64,000 nt of DNA from Corticicoccus populi (GTDB lineage: Bacteria > Bacillota > Bacilli > Staphylococcales > Salinicoccaceae). The stretch covers positions 1-64,000 of the forward strand of contig NZ_JBHUOQ010000005.1 in the NCBI RefSeq assembly GCF_042686195.1. The letters run 5' to 3'. Each line of letters opens with the position of its first letter. The stretch's first letter is position 1. A program made the translations under genes and the position numbers. The notes below the pieces were generated by a model that saw only the letters and a list, made by a program, of their open reading frames with translations, was not told the DNA's origin and did not search any database. This document shows positions 34,759 to 42,905 of the stretch, in pieces.

Positions 34759-35715
34759 TTACTTTTTCCGTGTAGTATTGAATGGTCTGATTTCACTTTC
34801 AATATATTCTCGTTTTTCTTCAAGGAACGGCGGGAGTGCAAGTGATTCACCGAGCGTTTCATACGGCTCATCATCCATAAAACCCGGTCCGTCTGTTGAA
34901 AGTTCAATTAAAATATGACCGACTCTTGTGTATAATGCCTCAAAGTAAAAGCGGTTCACATTTCCGGAGTGCTGTAACCCCATCTGATTATATTTTTCTT
35001 CCCATTTCTTAATCGTGTCGTGATTTTTAACGCGGAACGATACGTGATGTACTTCACCGTACCCTTGGCTGGATGAAGGTGATTCGTCCTTAATCAGAAT
35101 GACCTGACCGCCGTTACCGCCGGCGCCGACATCAAATACTGCAGCATCAGATTTATCCACAGTCAATTTCATGTCGTATACACTCGTCAGCACTTTTTTA
35201 AAGTCCTCAAAGTATTTAATGTGAATTTCAATCGGTCCGAGTCCGTAAACTGCTTTATCTTCAGGTACAGGACCATTTTTCCACGGTGTCCCAGGGGCAA
35301 CCCCCTCATTATTCTCATCTGAAAATAAACGGAATTTCTGCCCGTCCGCCTCTTCAAATGCCAATGTCTTTCTGCCGAATAAAGTTTCGATTTCACCATG
35401 AGTGACCTCATACGCATCAAAACGATTCTTATAATATTCAAGTGCTCTGTCATCAGGTACTCTGAGCCCTGTCCGGTAGATAGAATTTGACCCTGCACGC
35501 CCTTTCATTTGATTCGGAAAATCAAAGAATGTCATATCTGTTCCTGGCGAACCGACATCATCTGCGAAAAAGGTATGGTACGTGTAAATATCGTCCTGGT
35601 TCACTGTCTTCTTTACCAGTCTCATCCCAAGTACTTCTGTAAAAAATTGATAATTTCTTTCTGCATCATCCGTCATTGCTGTCACATGATGAATACCTAA
35701 CAATCCTTCTGTCAT
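34759..35715 (-). CDS. mhqE: MhqE-like ring-cleaving dioxygenase (VOC family)
   Basis: A 318-residue two-domain VOC protein that would open hydroquinone or catechol rings. Motifs are LLGIHHVTAMTDDAERNYQF, VNQDDIYTYHTFFADD, GYGEVHHVSFRVKNHD and LYTRVGHILIELSTDGPGF, with His-His-Glu metal ligands spread among them. The ATG at 35715 follows AAAGGAG; a longer reading from 35790 overlaps mhqR. An MhqR-type palindrome lies just upstream. Confidence 0.88.
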   Translation of the reverse strand: MTEGLLGIHHVTAMTDDAERNYQFFTEVLGMRLVKKTVNQDDIYTYHTFFADDVGSPGTDMTFFDFPNQMKGRAGSNSIYRTGLRVPDDRALEYYKNRFDAYEVTHGEIETLFGRKTLAFEEADGQKFRLFSDENNEGVAPGTPWKNGPVPEDKAVYGLGPIEIHIKYFEDFKKVLTSVYDMKLTVDKSDAAVFDVGAGGNGGQVILIKDESPSSSQGYGEVHHVSFRVKNHDTIKKWEEKYNQMGLQHSGNVNRFYFEALYTRVGHILIELSTDGPGFMDDEPYETLGESLALPPFLEEKREYIESEIRPFNTTRKK

Positions 35716-35734
35716 TATAATTTCTCCTTTAATA

Positions 35735-35754
35735 ATATTTCGATTTCGAGATAT
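35735..35754 (-). promoter_or_regulatory. Second MhqR-type operator, before mhqE
   Basis: ATATCTCGAAATCGAAATAT (minus strand) is a 20-bp inverted repeat with one mismatched pair and a mismatched centre, like the operator before mhqR. It lies between mhqR and mhqE. Confidence 0.7.
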
Positions 35755-35776
35755 CATCCCGATTAAAAGTGCCTGT

Positions 35777-36202
35777 TCATACTCCGGCACTCACTTTTTT
35801 TAATGCAGTTCTGAGGACCTCCAGTTCATGATCTTCCAGAACATTAAATACTTCTTTAATCTTTGCCGCATGAAGTGGAAATATTTCTTCCATCAACTCC
35901 GTACCTTTATCTGTTAATGATGCGAAACTGATTCTTTTATCAACCGTATCCTGACGTCTTTTTACCAGCGATTTACCGCACAGTTTATCAATGACATACG
36001 TGGTGCTGCTGCTCGCAATTAAAATACGTTCCTTTACTTTTTGAATCGGCTGTTCACCCTTGTTATACAACAGCTCAAGAACAGCGAATTCAGTAATATT
36101 AAGCCCGTGGCACTTCACATCATTCTTTACCACCTGTTCCAAGTATTCATTGGTGCGTTTAATCCCGACAAATGCTTTTAATGATTCCGTCTCTCTATCC
36201 AG
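35777..36202 (-). CDS. mhqR: MarR-family quinone-sensing repressor MhqR (apparent CTG start)
   Basis: A MarR winged-helix repressor. The full-length reading, LDRETESLKAFVGIKRTNEY onward, is 141 residues, the usual MarR length, and begins at CTG 36200-36202 after GAGGTGG. The next candidate is TTG at 36142, which would remove 20 residues of the N-terminal dimer helix and lacks a good site. ITEFAVLELLYNKGEQPIQKV, SSSTTYVIDKLC and KRRQDTVDKRISFASLTDKG form the wing-helix. An in-frame stop lies directly before this region, so no ATG start is available. Confidence 0.82.
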   Translation of the reverse strand: MDRETESLKAFVGIKRTNEYLEQVVKNDVKCHGLNITEFAVLELLYNKGEQPIQKVKERILIASSSTTYVIDKLCGKSLVKRRQDTVDKRISFASLTDKGTELMEEIFPLHAAKIKEVFNVLEDHELEVLRTALKKVSAGV

Positions 36203-36213
36203 ACAACCACCTC

Positions 36214-36237
36214 ATTTATTTCGAATTCGAGATAAAT
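36214..36237 (-). promoter_or_regulatory. MhqR operator
   Basis: A 24-bp inverted repeat with a single mismatched pair, core TATCTCGAATTCGAAATA on the minus strand. It lies immediately downstream of the -10 box of mhqR, as expected for autorepression. Confidence 0.85.
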
Positions 36238-36263
36238 ATAACGTATATTTTTATTTCCGTCAA
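36235..36263 (-). promoter_or_regulatory. mhqR promoter
   Basis: On the minus strand TTGACG (36258-36263), a 17-base spacer and TATATT (36235-36240). Confidence 0.78.
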
Positions 36264-36301
36264 GTAAATGGATATAATCAATGTAAAGAGAGGATGATTA
36301 T

Positions 36302-37246
36302 ATGACAGTTACATTAGAAGATATCCGGGAAGCAGAACAGTTAATTGCACCGCATATTGTGAAGACGCCGCTCGTTCATCTGCACCCGCTTGATCAAATT
36401 CTGGGCACACAGGTTTATGTAAAACTTGAAAACATGCAGAACACACATGCCTTTAAAATACGTGGTGCGATGAATAAAATTCTGCGCCTGACAAATGAAG
36501 AAAAAGAAAACGGTATTGTTGCATCATCTTCCGGAAACCACGGACAGGCCGTTGCCTTCGCAGCAAAAAAACTCGGCATTCATGCAACTATTGTCATACC
36601 GGAAACAGCCACACAGTTTAAAATCAATGCCATCAGGCAGCACGGTGCAGAAGTCGTCTTCTCAACCGTTGAAGACCGCTTCAAAGTAACACGTGAATTA
36701 TCCGATAAGTTCAATTACACCATTATTCCACCGTTTGATGACCCGCATATTACTGCCGGTCAGGGCACAATCGGCCTTGAGATTCTTGATGAACACTTTG
36801 ATGCTGTCATTGTACCGGTCAGCGGCGGCGGTTTAATCGGCGGTATTTCCACTGCTCTGAAAGAAAGCGGCTTTTCAGGGAAAATAATCGGTGCAGAACC
36901 TGAATCACTCCCCCGCTACAGTGAAAGCCTGAAGAACGGCAGACGGACAAAAGTCCCGACAGCCCCGACAATCGCAGATGCACTCGTTGTTAATGAGCCT
37001 GGAAAAATAAATTTTCCTGTAGTACAAAAATATGTCGACGAATGTGTCACAGTGTCTGACAGTGCAATGCAGCATGCTCAAAAACTATTACTGACTGAAG
37101 GCAAAATCTTATCGGAAGTCTCCTCCTGTATCGGTATCGCCGCTGTCCTTGAAGGCACCCTTAAATTTAAACCGGATGAAAAGATCTGTTTCATCATCTC
37201 AGGCGGCAACCTTTCCTTGAATCAATTAAACTTCCTGGAAAACTAA
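36302..37246 (+). CDS. Threonine/serine dehydratase-like PLP enzyme
   Basis: A 314-residue fold-type II PLP enzyme, close to catabolic threonine ammonia-lyases and serine racemases. K52 in AFKIRGAMNK binds PLP, SSSGNHGQAVA cradles the substrate and SGGGLIGGIST binds the phosphate. It has no C-terminal ACT regulatory domain, so it is the short catabolic type. Serine racemase activity cannot be excluded. It is a single gene with AGAGAGGATG before the ATG. Confidence 0.87.
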   Translation: MTVTLEDIREAEQLIAPHIVKTPLVHLHPLDQILGTQVYVKLENMQNTHAFKIRGAMNKILRLTNEEKENGIVASSSGNHGQAVAFAAKKLGIHATIVIPETATQFKINAIRQHGAEVVFSTVEDRFKVTRELSDKFNYTIIPPFDDPHITAGQGTIGLEILDEHFDAVIVPVSGGGLIGGISTALKESGFSGKIIGAEPESLPRYSESLKNGRRTKVPTAPTIADALVVNEPGKINFPVVQKYVDECVTVSDSAMQHAQKLLLTEGKILSEVSSCIGIAAVLEGTLKFKPDEKICFIISGGNLSLNQLNFLEN

Positions 37247-37278
37247 AAGGACCTCACTCATTTGAGTGAGGCCTTCTA
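37246..37278. terminator. Bidirectional terminator
   Basis: AAGG-A-CCTCACTCA pairs with TGAGTGAGG-CCTT. It is stronger on the minus strand, followed by TTTTAG, ending the GNAT gene. Confidence 0.78.
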
Positions 37279-37725
37279 TGTTAAATGATAGTGAAGGACA
37301 TATTCATTATTTTCTTCGTCAAACGAATGGTCTTTGAAACCGAGTGAACGCAGTAAAACACCCATGCCGTCGTTCCCCTTCACATAGTCCGCAATCAACA
37401 CGTCATATTCTCCGGAATCTTTCGCAGACTGAATTACCCGTTCAACCACCTGTTTCCCAAATCCCCGGCGCTGATAGTTTTTATCAATCATCATCCGCCA
37501 GATCATGTACTCTCTTTTTTCTTCTTCAATATCTATCAATATAAAACCAATGACCTTACCTTCATACACGACTGCATACGGGAACACATCCATCGCTTCC
37601 CTGTATAAGTAACACTCCGCAAGTGACTGCATATTCGGTGCCACAAACTTCTTCTGTTCCTCATTAACATTCAGTCCAGTAACCTGCCAAAAATTATTTT
37701 CTGTAATTTCTTCAAATTGAATCAT
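37276..37725 (-). CDS. GNAT family N-acetyltransferase
   Basis: A 149-residue acyltransferase. The acetyl-CoA loop is RMMIDKNYQRRGFGKQVVERV, and earlier YVVYEGKVIGFILID-like strands fit the fold (here YAVVYEGKVIGFILIDIEEE). The C-terminal GNDGMGVLLRSLGFKDHSF resembles spermidine acetyltransferase-like GNATs. The acceptor is unknown. Confidence 0.85.
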   Translation of the reverse strand: MIQFEEITENNFWQVTGLNVNEEQKKFVAPNMQSLAECYLYREAMDVFPYAVVYEGKVIGFILIDIEEEKREYMIWRMMIDKNYQRRGFGKQVVERVIQSAKDSGEYDVLIADYVKGNDGMGVLLRSLGFKDHSFDEENNEYVLHYHLT

Positions 37726-37868
37726 GATTTCACCCCTTCACATCATCATACCATGCCTAAAAATGGAATAAAATTCATTTTTGTTTATATATACACAATT
37801 AAGGGGAATTATAAAATATCAATTCTACCATTTTCAGCATCACTATCATACGGCAGGAGGGTACTAAT

Positions 37869-38018
37869 ATGAATGAAAACACTCAATCCGATAAATCAAA
37901 TGGCGGTAAGACTGTTCTGATTTTTCTGTTGGGTATCATCACAGCAGTGATTATCACCGGACTTTTCGGCAATCCGGTGACGTCTTTGATTGAATATATT
38001 GCTTCGCTGTTTAATTAG
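37869..38018 (+). CDS. Small membrane protein, 49 residues
   Basis: A short frame with GCAGGAGGG seven bases before the ATG. It encodes a polar N-terminus (MNENTQSDKSNGG), one helix (TVLIFLLGIITAVIITGLFG) and a short amphipathic end. It lies alone in the 300-base gap between a GNAT gene and the acyl-CoA-dehydrogenase gene, tail to tail with the latter. No family recognised. Confidence 0.7.
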   Translation: MNENTQSDKSNGGKTVLIFLLGIITAVIITGLFGNPVTSLIEYIASLFN

Positions 38019-38025
38019 AACTTAA

Positions 38026-39159
38026 TCACAACCGCTCTATGGAACGTTTCGCGAGTGAAATGATGACCATATCTTCCATAGGCGGATTATGCAGCCCTGC
38101 TCTTACGTTACGGTAATAGCGCTGAAGTTCGTTTTCTTCTGATAGACTCTTTGCACCGACGACTCTCATCGCGAGATCAACCGCTTCGACGGCTTTATTC
38201 ACCACAGATACTTTTACAGCGCCGAGAACAGGTGCCATCGTCATGCGGTGATCCATATCAGACTCATCCCACTCTCTTGAAACACTGTATAAAAAACGCT
38301 CTGCTTCAAGAAGTTTCAGCTCAATCTCACCGAGTTTAGCCTGCACATTCGGCAGTTCTGAAATCGTACCTTTAATGCTGTTCGGAGAATACTCTTTCGC
38401 AAATTTAACTGCCGCCCCCTGTGCAGCACGTGCAATTCCGAGATAACATACCGGAATATGCAGCAGCCATCCTGCAGGTGTGCGCTCTGCCCTGTTTCTG
38501 TAGGCAACTAAGTCACTTTCTTTAACATGGACATCTTTGAACCAAAAATCATGACTCCCTGATGCACGCATTGCGATGGAATCCCATGTTTCTTCTACTT
38601 CAACACCTGAAAGTGATGTATCAACCAGGAAGTTTGCGACTGTTTCTGTACCTTTAAGTGTTGCACTGACAACCGCATATTTCAGAACAGGAGATAATGT
38701 GGCAAATGTTTTATGTCCGTTGATTATCCAGCCGTCTTCTGTTTTTTCTGCAACAGTCTCAGGCAGTCCCCCTCTTGTCGGACTGCCGGTTGCAGGTTCA
38801 GATGCAATGTTATTAATCAGTTCACCGTTTTCGATAATATCATCAACAACCGCCTGATACTTTTCTTCCTCCCAGATATGGTTTTCACCGATTTCCATGA
38901 TAATTCCCATATGCCAGCCGACTGATAAAGCAGTCGCTCCGTCGAATGTTGCGATTGTCTCCTGGTGCTTCAGCATTTCAGATAAAGAAATACCGTCTCC
39001 GCCGTATTCTTTAGGTATGGTGTATTTAAAATATCCGATATCCCTCAATGCTTCAATATTTTCCACCGGAAATGTATTGTTTTCATCGTGCATCCGGGCA
39101 TTCTCTTTAAATTGTCCGGCTGCATTTTGAACATCTGTAAAACGTGCTGCTTCTGTCAT
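38026..39159 (-). CDS. Acyl-CoA dehydrogenase family flavoprotein
   Basis: A protein of about 377 residues. It has the N-terminal helical domain, the beta domain (GGLPETVAEKTEDGWIINGH, KTFATLSP) and the C-terminal four-helix domain of acyl-CoA dehydrogenases. The catalytic Glu of classical members is not obvious, and the sequence is nearer to the flavin-dependent monooxygenase or AidB-like branch (inference). The ATG at 39159 follows AGGAGG. It stands alone. Confidence 0.8.
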   Translation of the reverse strand: MTEAARFTDVQNAAGQFKENARMHDENNTFPVENIEALRDIGYFKYTIPKEYGGDGISLSEMLKHQETIATFDGATALSVGWHMGIIMEIGENHIWEEEKYQAVVDDIIENGELINNIASEPATGSPTRGGLPETVAEKTEDGWIINGHKTFATLSPVLKYAVVSATLKGTETVANFLVDTSLSGVEVEETWDSIAMRASGSHDFWFKDVHVKESDLVAYRNRAERTPAGWLLHIPVCYLGIARAAQGAAVKFAKEYSPNSIKGTISELPNVQAKLGEIELKLLEAERFLYSVSREWDESDMDHRMTMAPVLGAVKVSVVNKAVEAVDLAMRVVGAKSLSEENELQRYYRNVRAGLHNPPMEDMVIISLAKRSIERL

Positions 39160-39274
39160 TATGCTGTGCCTCCTAAAAATCATTTCCCTACTATATTAAC
39201 ATAAGATTTTTAATTCACCCTTTAATTCCGACTAATTTGCCCTATAATTAATATTATATATTCGGAGGGGTTGC

Positions 39275-40048
39275 ATGATACATCAACGATATTTTAGAAT
39301 CATCTGTATTTCACTGCTGTCAATCATACCGCTGAGTGCCGGTATACTGCTGCCGATTTTTTTGATTAATGACTCAGAAACTGTCATCACCCTGATCATC
39401 AGCTGGGCAGTAACCGCAGCATCCATAATCATCATTACGCTCTACTCGGTCTTCTGCTATTTTTCCACCAAAAAATATGACCCCGGGCTCAGGGCACTTG
39501 ACTACAGTACATTGGACCGGTTTATCGTCAAGACAGACGTTTGGTTCTTTAAACGGCTGTTGATATTTGATATTGACGGGAAATATGTCGGCATGACAAA
39601 AATAGATATTAACGGCATCAAATCATTCTTTTTATCACACTTATCCTACTACAATATTATAGTGCCTCTGTTGTACAGAATTTACGATCATGAAGGCAAT
39701 GTAATATGTATGTTTAAAAGAGCCGGCTTCAAAAGTGCTGTCGTAAATATTTTTGATGCGGACGGCGAAAGCATCGGCAGAGTTGAATTTGACGAATTCA
39801 AAACACTCATTAAATTCAGCGGTCATGCCTTCACAGAAAATGGAACATATCAAATATCCAGCGAAATATTTTTTGAAGATGCAGAGAGCTCACTGATGAA
39901 ACTGTCATCGTTCAAAAACCGTGTGGAATACCATTATATTTTCAGAGATATGAATAATGAGACAGCAGAACTCAAATCTCCAATTTCCGAGACTGAAGGG
40001 AAAGCAGGTCTTGCTGTACTGGCACTGCTGTATTATTTCAGATGGTAA
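39275..40048 (+). CDS. Membrane protein with tubby/LURP-like domain
   Basis: A 257-residue protein. Two helices (about 10-31 and 39-61) anchor a cytoplasmic beta-rich domain of about 190 residues (LDRFIVKTDVWFFKRLLIFD, LLYRIYDHEGNVICMFKRAG, VVNIFDADGESIGRVEF), whose strand pattern resembles the tubby C-terminal fold. It may be related in fold to the protein at 22225-22749. No function can be given. GGAGGGG precedes the ATG. Confidence 0.65.
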   Translation: MIHQRYFRIICISLLSIIPLSAGILLPIFLINDSETVITLIISWAVTAASIIIITLYSVFCYFSTKKYDPGLRALDYSTLDRFIVKTDVWFFKRLLIFDIDGKYVGMTKIDINGIKSFFLSHLSYYNIIVPLLYRIYDHEGNVICMFKRAGFKSAVVNIFDADGESIGRVEFDEFKTLIKFSGHAFTENGTYQISSEIFFEDAESSLMKLSSFKNRVEYHYIFRDMNNETAELKSPISETEGKAGLAVLALLYYFRW

Positions 40049-40083
40049 AAAGAGCCGGAACTTAAATTTAAGTTCCGGCTCTT
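40049..40083. terminator. Bidirectional terminator
   Basis: A perfect palindrome with core AGAGCCGGAACTTAAA pairs around its centre and separates two convergent genes. Confidence 0.9.
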
Positions 40084-40093
40084 AATGTATTCA

Positions 40094-40762
40094 CTATTTT
40101 ACATGGACCTTGTCCAGTTTACTCAGTTTTTTCTTCAATTCTTTTTTAGTCAGACCGTCAATATATTCTGTCTTTTTACCGTCTTCATCTACTTCGTAGT
40201 AATAGTAGCTGTCATCTTCTTTTTTACTGTCTTTACTTTTATCTTTGCCTTTATTTTTATCTTTATATCCGTCTTCGAAAGAATGACCAAGCTTATTTTC
40301 GAGTTCTTTCTTTGTTAATCCATCTTCATAGAAAGTCTTTTTACCGTCTTTGTCGACTTCATAGTAATAGTAGTCACGTTTTTCTTTTTTATCTTTTTTA
40401 CCGTCTTTATCTTGTTTATAGCCGTACTCATACGTTTGACTCAATTTATTTTCGAGTTCCTTTTTAGTCAGGCCGTCTTGATACACTGTCTTGTTTCCGT
40501 CTTCATCTACTTCATAGTAATAGTAGCTTTGATCTGCTTTTTTAGAATCTTTCTCAGCTTTTTCCAGCTTTTTATCAAGTTCTTCCTTCGTCAGACCATC
40601 AACTAATTTTGTTTTTTCGCCATTCTCATCTGTTTCATAATAATAGTAATTCTCTTCTTCATCTTTCACATCTTTACTGTCTGCATCCACACTTGCACTG
40701 ACACCGAACGCTACTGTCAGTGCTACTGCACCTGACAAAGAAAACTTTTGAAATTTCTTCAT
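40094..40762 (-). CDS. Secreted protein with four YYYYE-DG-KT-DGLTKEEL repeats
   Basis: A 222-residue secreted protein. A signal peptide ends near residue 27 (FSLSGAVALTVAFGVSASVD). Four repeats of about 30 residues start at Y39, Y80, Y131 and Y186, each reading YYYYE-x-D-E-x-G-x-K-T-x4-DGLTK-x-EL-x2-KL. They are separated by Lys/Asp/Gly-rich spacers of 11 to 25 residues. No sorting signal (LPXTG) is seen, so it is likely free or charge-bound at the surface. I do not recognise the family. Confidence 0.78.
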   Translation of the reverse strand: MKKFQKFSLSGAVALTVAFGVSASVDADSKDVKDEEENYYYYETDENGEKTKLVDGLTKEELDKKLEKAEKDSKKADQSYYYYEVDEDGNKTVYQDGLTKKELENKLSQTYEYGYKQDKDGKKDKKEKRDYYYYEVDKDGKKTFYEDGLTKKELENKLGHSFEDGYKDKNKGKDKSKDSKKEDDSYYYYEVDEDGKKTEYIDGLTKKELKKKLSKLDKVHVK

Positions 40763-40840
40763 TGTAAAACCTCCATTATTTTAAAAAGCAGTGTAATATC
40801 ATGGTGAAGTTCCTGAAGTATTAATCAACGATTTAAATAC

Positions 40841-40869
40841 ACTGTACATCATAGAAAATATTCTTTCAA
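40841..40869 (-). promoter_or_regulatory. Promoter of the YYYYE-repeat protein gene
   Basis: On the minus strand TTGAAA (40864-40869), a 17-base spacer and TACAGT (40841-40846), about 80 bases before the ATG. Confidence 0.55.
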
Positions 40870-40949
40870 ATCATATCCATGAGATCAATTTAATTATTTG
40901 AATTTTATAAATAAATTATTCCACGACAGAATAAAATTTTATTTTTAGT

Positions 40950-41213
40950 TTACAATAATATGAGCATATATAAAGCACCTGTAATCAATATTGTAAAGAC
41001 ACTCACAGCATAATAGATTCCGGGGTATTCCTCATCCTTCCCGGGCAGCTTCTTTAGTGCATACTGCCACATTATGATAGCACCAAATAAAACAATCACA
41101 CCTAAAATGCCAAGCACAGATGATTCAAAACCGGTTATTTCAATAAAAATAATGATTAAAGCAGACATCACAACACCGAGTAATACACTGATTAAGTACT
41201 TCAAAAGAAACAT
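40950..41213 (-). CDS. Small membrane protein, 87 residues
   Basis: Three predicted helices (about 2-24, 30-50 and 65-87) and a short polar loop LKKLPGKDEEYPGIYY. No family recognised. GAAAGGATG precedes its ATG. It stands alone between the repeat protein gene and the pmt operon. Confidence 0.62.
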   Translation of the reverse strand: MFLLKYLISVLLGVVMSALIIIFIEITGFESSVLGILGVIVLFGAIIMWQYALKKLPGKDEEYPGIYYAVSVFTILITGALYMLILL

Positions 41214-41264
41214 CCTTTCTTATGAATATATTAAAGTACGTTATTTTTATTTCAGAAATATATA

Positions 41265-41301
41265 AAAACAGCCTCATAATATATAACAATATTATAAGGC
41301 T
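41265..41301 (-). terminator. Terminator after pmtD
   Basis: GAGCCTTATAATAT pairs with ATATTATGAGGCT (one mismatched pair); the minus strand continues GTTTTTATA. Confidence 0.8.
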
Positions 41302-41310
41302 CTCTGATAT

Positions 41311-42033
41311 TTAATAATCCGTCCGTCCTGCTTTAAATACACCAAGCAAAATAAACAGGACAATAAAAGCGATTGTTGAAACATACTGACCGGTCGTGAA
41401 ATCCTGCAATCCAATCACATCCGGTGCAAAACTGAACGGCAGATAGTCATTGATAAAAGTAATGACTGCTTCCGGTGTCTGTTCAATATATACCGGTACC
41501 TGCAGCAGTGTCGGCAGAAGCATGATGGATAATATTGCCGAGACAATCAATGCAATCGGCCCTTTGATAAAGGTGCTCATCGCAAGGAATACACTGGTAT
41601 AAAATAAAGTGAATAAAATATAGTGAACTATCACTTCAAAATACAATGCACTCTGAATTTCAAGGTCGGCATAACCGGAAGCAAACATTAACACAAATGT
41701 GCAGAAGACACCGAATATCAGTCCTGTCACTGCACCTGCAGTCAATTTGGAAACATAATATTTATAACGGTTACTGCGCTTATTCATAAAGAGGACAATA
41801 GTATTATTTTGAAGATCTTTCACAAATGGTCTGATCGCAACAATAATACTTAATACGCTGCCGAAAAATGCATAGAAATACGTGACCTGTGTCACATTAA
41901 ACGGCCCCTGAAAGTTTACAATTGAATATAATATACCGTATGCGGGAAGTACCGACATCACAAGCGCAAAATATAACACCCAGTCTGTCAGTATCCCTTT
42001 AATATCGTATGCTAATTGTCTTGTGAAAATCAT
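41311..42033 (-). CDS. pmtD: PmtD-like ABC-2 permease
   Basis: A 240-residue permease with six helices. It overlaps the upstream ATPase gene by four bases. Order, sizes and the leading GntR regulator match the pmtRABCD operon of staphylococci, whose exporter secretes phenol-soluble modulins. No PSM gene was seen in the window, so the substrate here is not shown. Confidence 0.75.
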   Translation of the reverse strand: MIFTRQLAYDIKGILTDWVLYFALVMSVLPAYGILYSIVNFQGPFNVTQVTYFYAFFGSVLSIIVAIRPFVKDLQNNTIVLFMNKRSNRYKYYVSKLTAGAVTGLIFGVFCTFVLMFASGYADLEIQSALYFEVIVHYILFTLFYTSVFLAMSTFIKGPIALIVSAILSIMLLPTLLQVPVYIEQTPEAVITFINDYLPFSFAPDVIGLQDFTTGQYVSTIAFIVLFILLGVFKAGRTDY

Positions 42034-42893
42034 GCACTGGTCCCCCTCATCTGCTCGAAGTAGAAATCTTTTACAGAGTGTCTGCTTTTTTCAACATCTG
42101 CCGGGAAAATTCCTTTTTCAGACAGTACTCTCATCACCATTTGAAAGTCATTCAACCCGTTGACTGCAAGTACATCATCATTCCTTACAGTATCCAGTCC
42201 CAGTGAACTGAACACCGCTTCTGCAGCTTCACAATCCGTACTGTCAAAAGTAAATGCATAGACAGCACCGACATTTAAATCATTCACTGCCTTCTTCTCA
42301 CCCAGTCTGCCGTCGCTGATGAACACAATGTCATTAGACACTGATTCGATATCTTCAAGTTTATGACTCGATATCAGAACATTGATATCATATTTCTCTG
42401 TAAGACGTTTAATAATACCGAGTACGTCAATCGAGCCGTCAGGATCCATACCGTTGGTCGGCTCATCAAGGATTAAATACTTCGGCTTATGGATCAGGGC
42501 AATGACCAGTCCAAGCTTCTGCTTCATCCCCATGGAATACGTCTTCACTTTCTTATGAATATATGATTCCATTCCCATATCACGAATCAGCGATTGAATA
42601 TGATCCTGATCCACATTTCTACTGTAAATTCTTGAGAAATATTTAATATTAAACATTCCCGACTTCGATTTATAGTATTTAGGGTCTTCGATTAAATAGC
42701 CGACCTGGCTTTCAGGATTCCGTTCGAGGTCTCCTGTGAAATTCGGAATAATTTCGCATAGGATCTTCATCAGTGTCGTCTTCCCTGCACCATTTTTCCC
42801 AATCAGTCCGGTAATTCCTGAATCCAGTTTAATATTTACATCATCTAAAACAACTGCTTTACCATATCGTTTACTTACATTAATCAGTTCCAT
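42030..42893 (-). CDS. pmtC: PmtC-like ABC ATPase
   Basis: A 287-residue ATPase with Walker A GKNGAGKT, a signature of the form SMGMKQKLG, Walker B YLILDEPTNGMDPDG and switch SSHKLED. It follows the first permease by 12 bases. It is the second ATPase of the four-gene transporter. Confidence 0.82.
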   Translation of the reverse strand: MELINVSKRYGKAVVLDDVNIKLDSGITGLIGKNGAGKTTLMKILCEIIPNFTGDLERNPESQVGYLIEDPKYYKSKSGMFNIKYFSRIYSRNVDQDHIQSLIRDMGMESYIHKKVKTYSMGMKQKLGLVIALIHKPKYLILDEPTNGMDPDGSIDVLGIIKRLTEKYDINVLISSHKLEDIESVSNDIVFISDGRLGEKKAVNDLNVGAVYAFTFDSTDCEAAEAVFSSLGLDTVRNDDVLAVNGLNDFQMVMRVLSEKGIFPADVEKSRHSVKDFYFEQMRGTSA

Positions 42894-42905
42894 CCACTCA
42901 CCTCT

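Noticed and set aside
35716..35790. N-terminal extension of mhqE to 35790
   Set aside because: It overlaps the mhqR end and the second operator; the ATG at 35715 has AAAGGAG and matches the family start.
40094..40762. Plus-strand frames opposite the YYYYE-repeat gene, rich in Phe
   Set aside because: Their repetitiveness is the mirror of the repeats on the minus strand; they lack ribosome sites.
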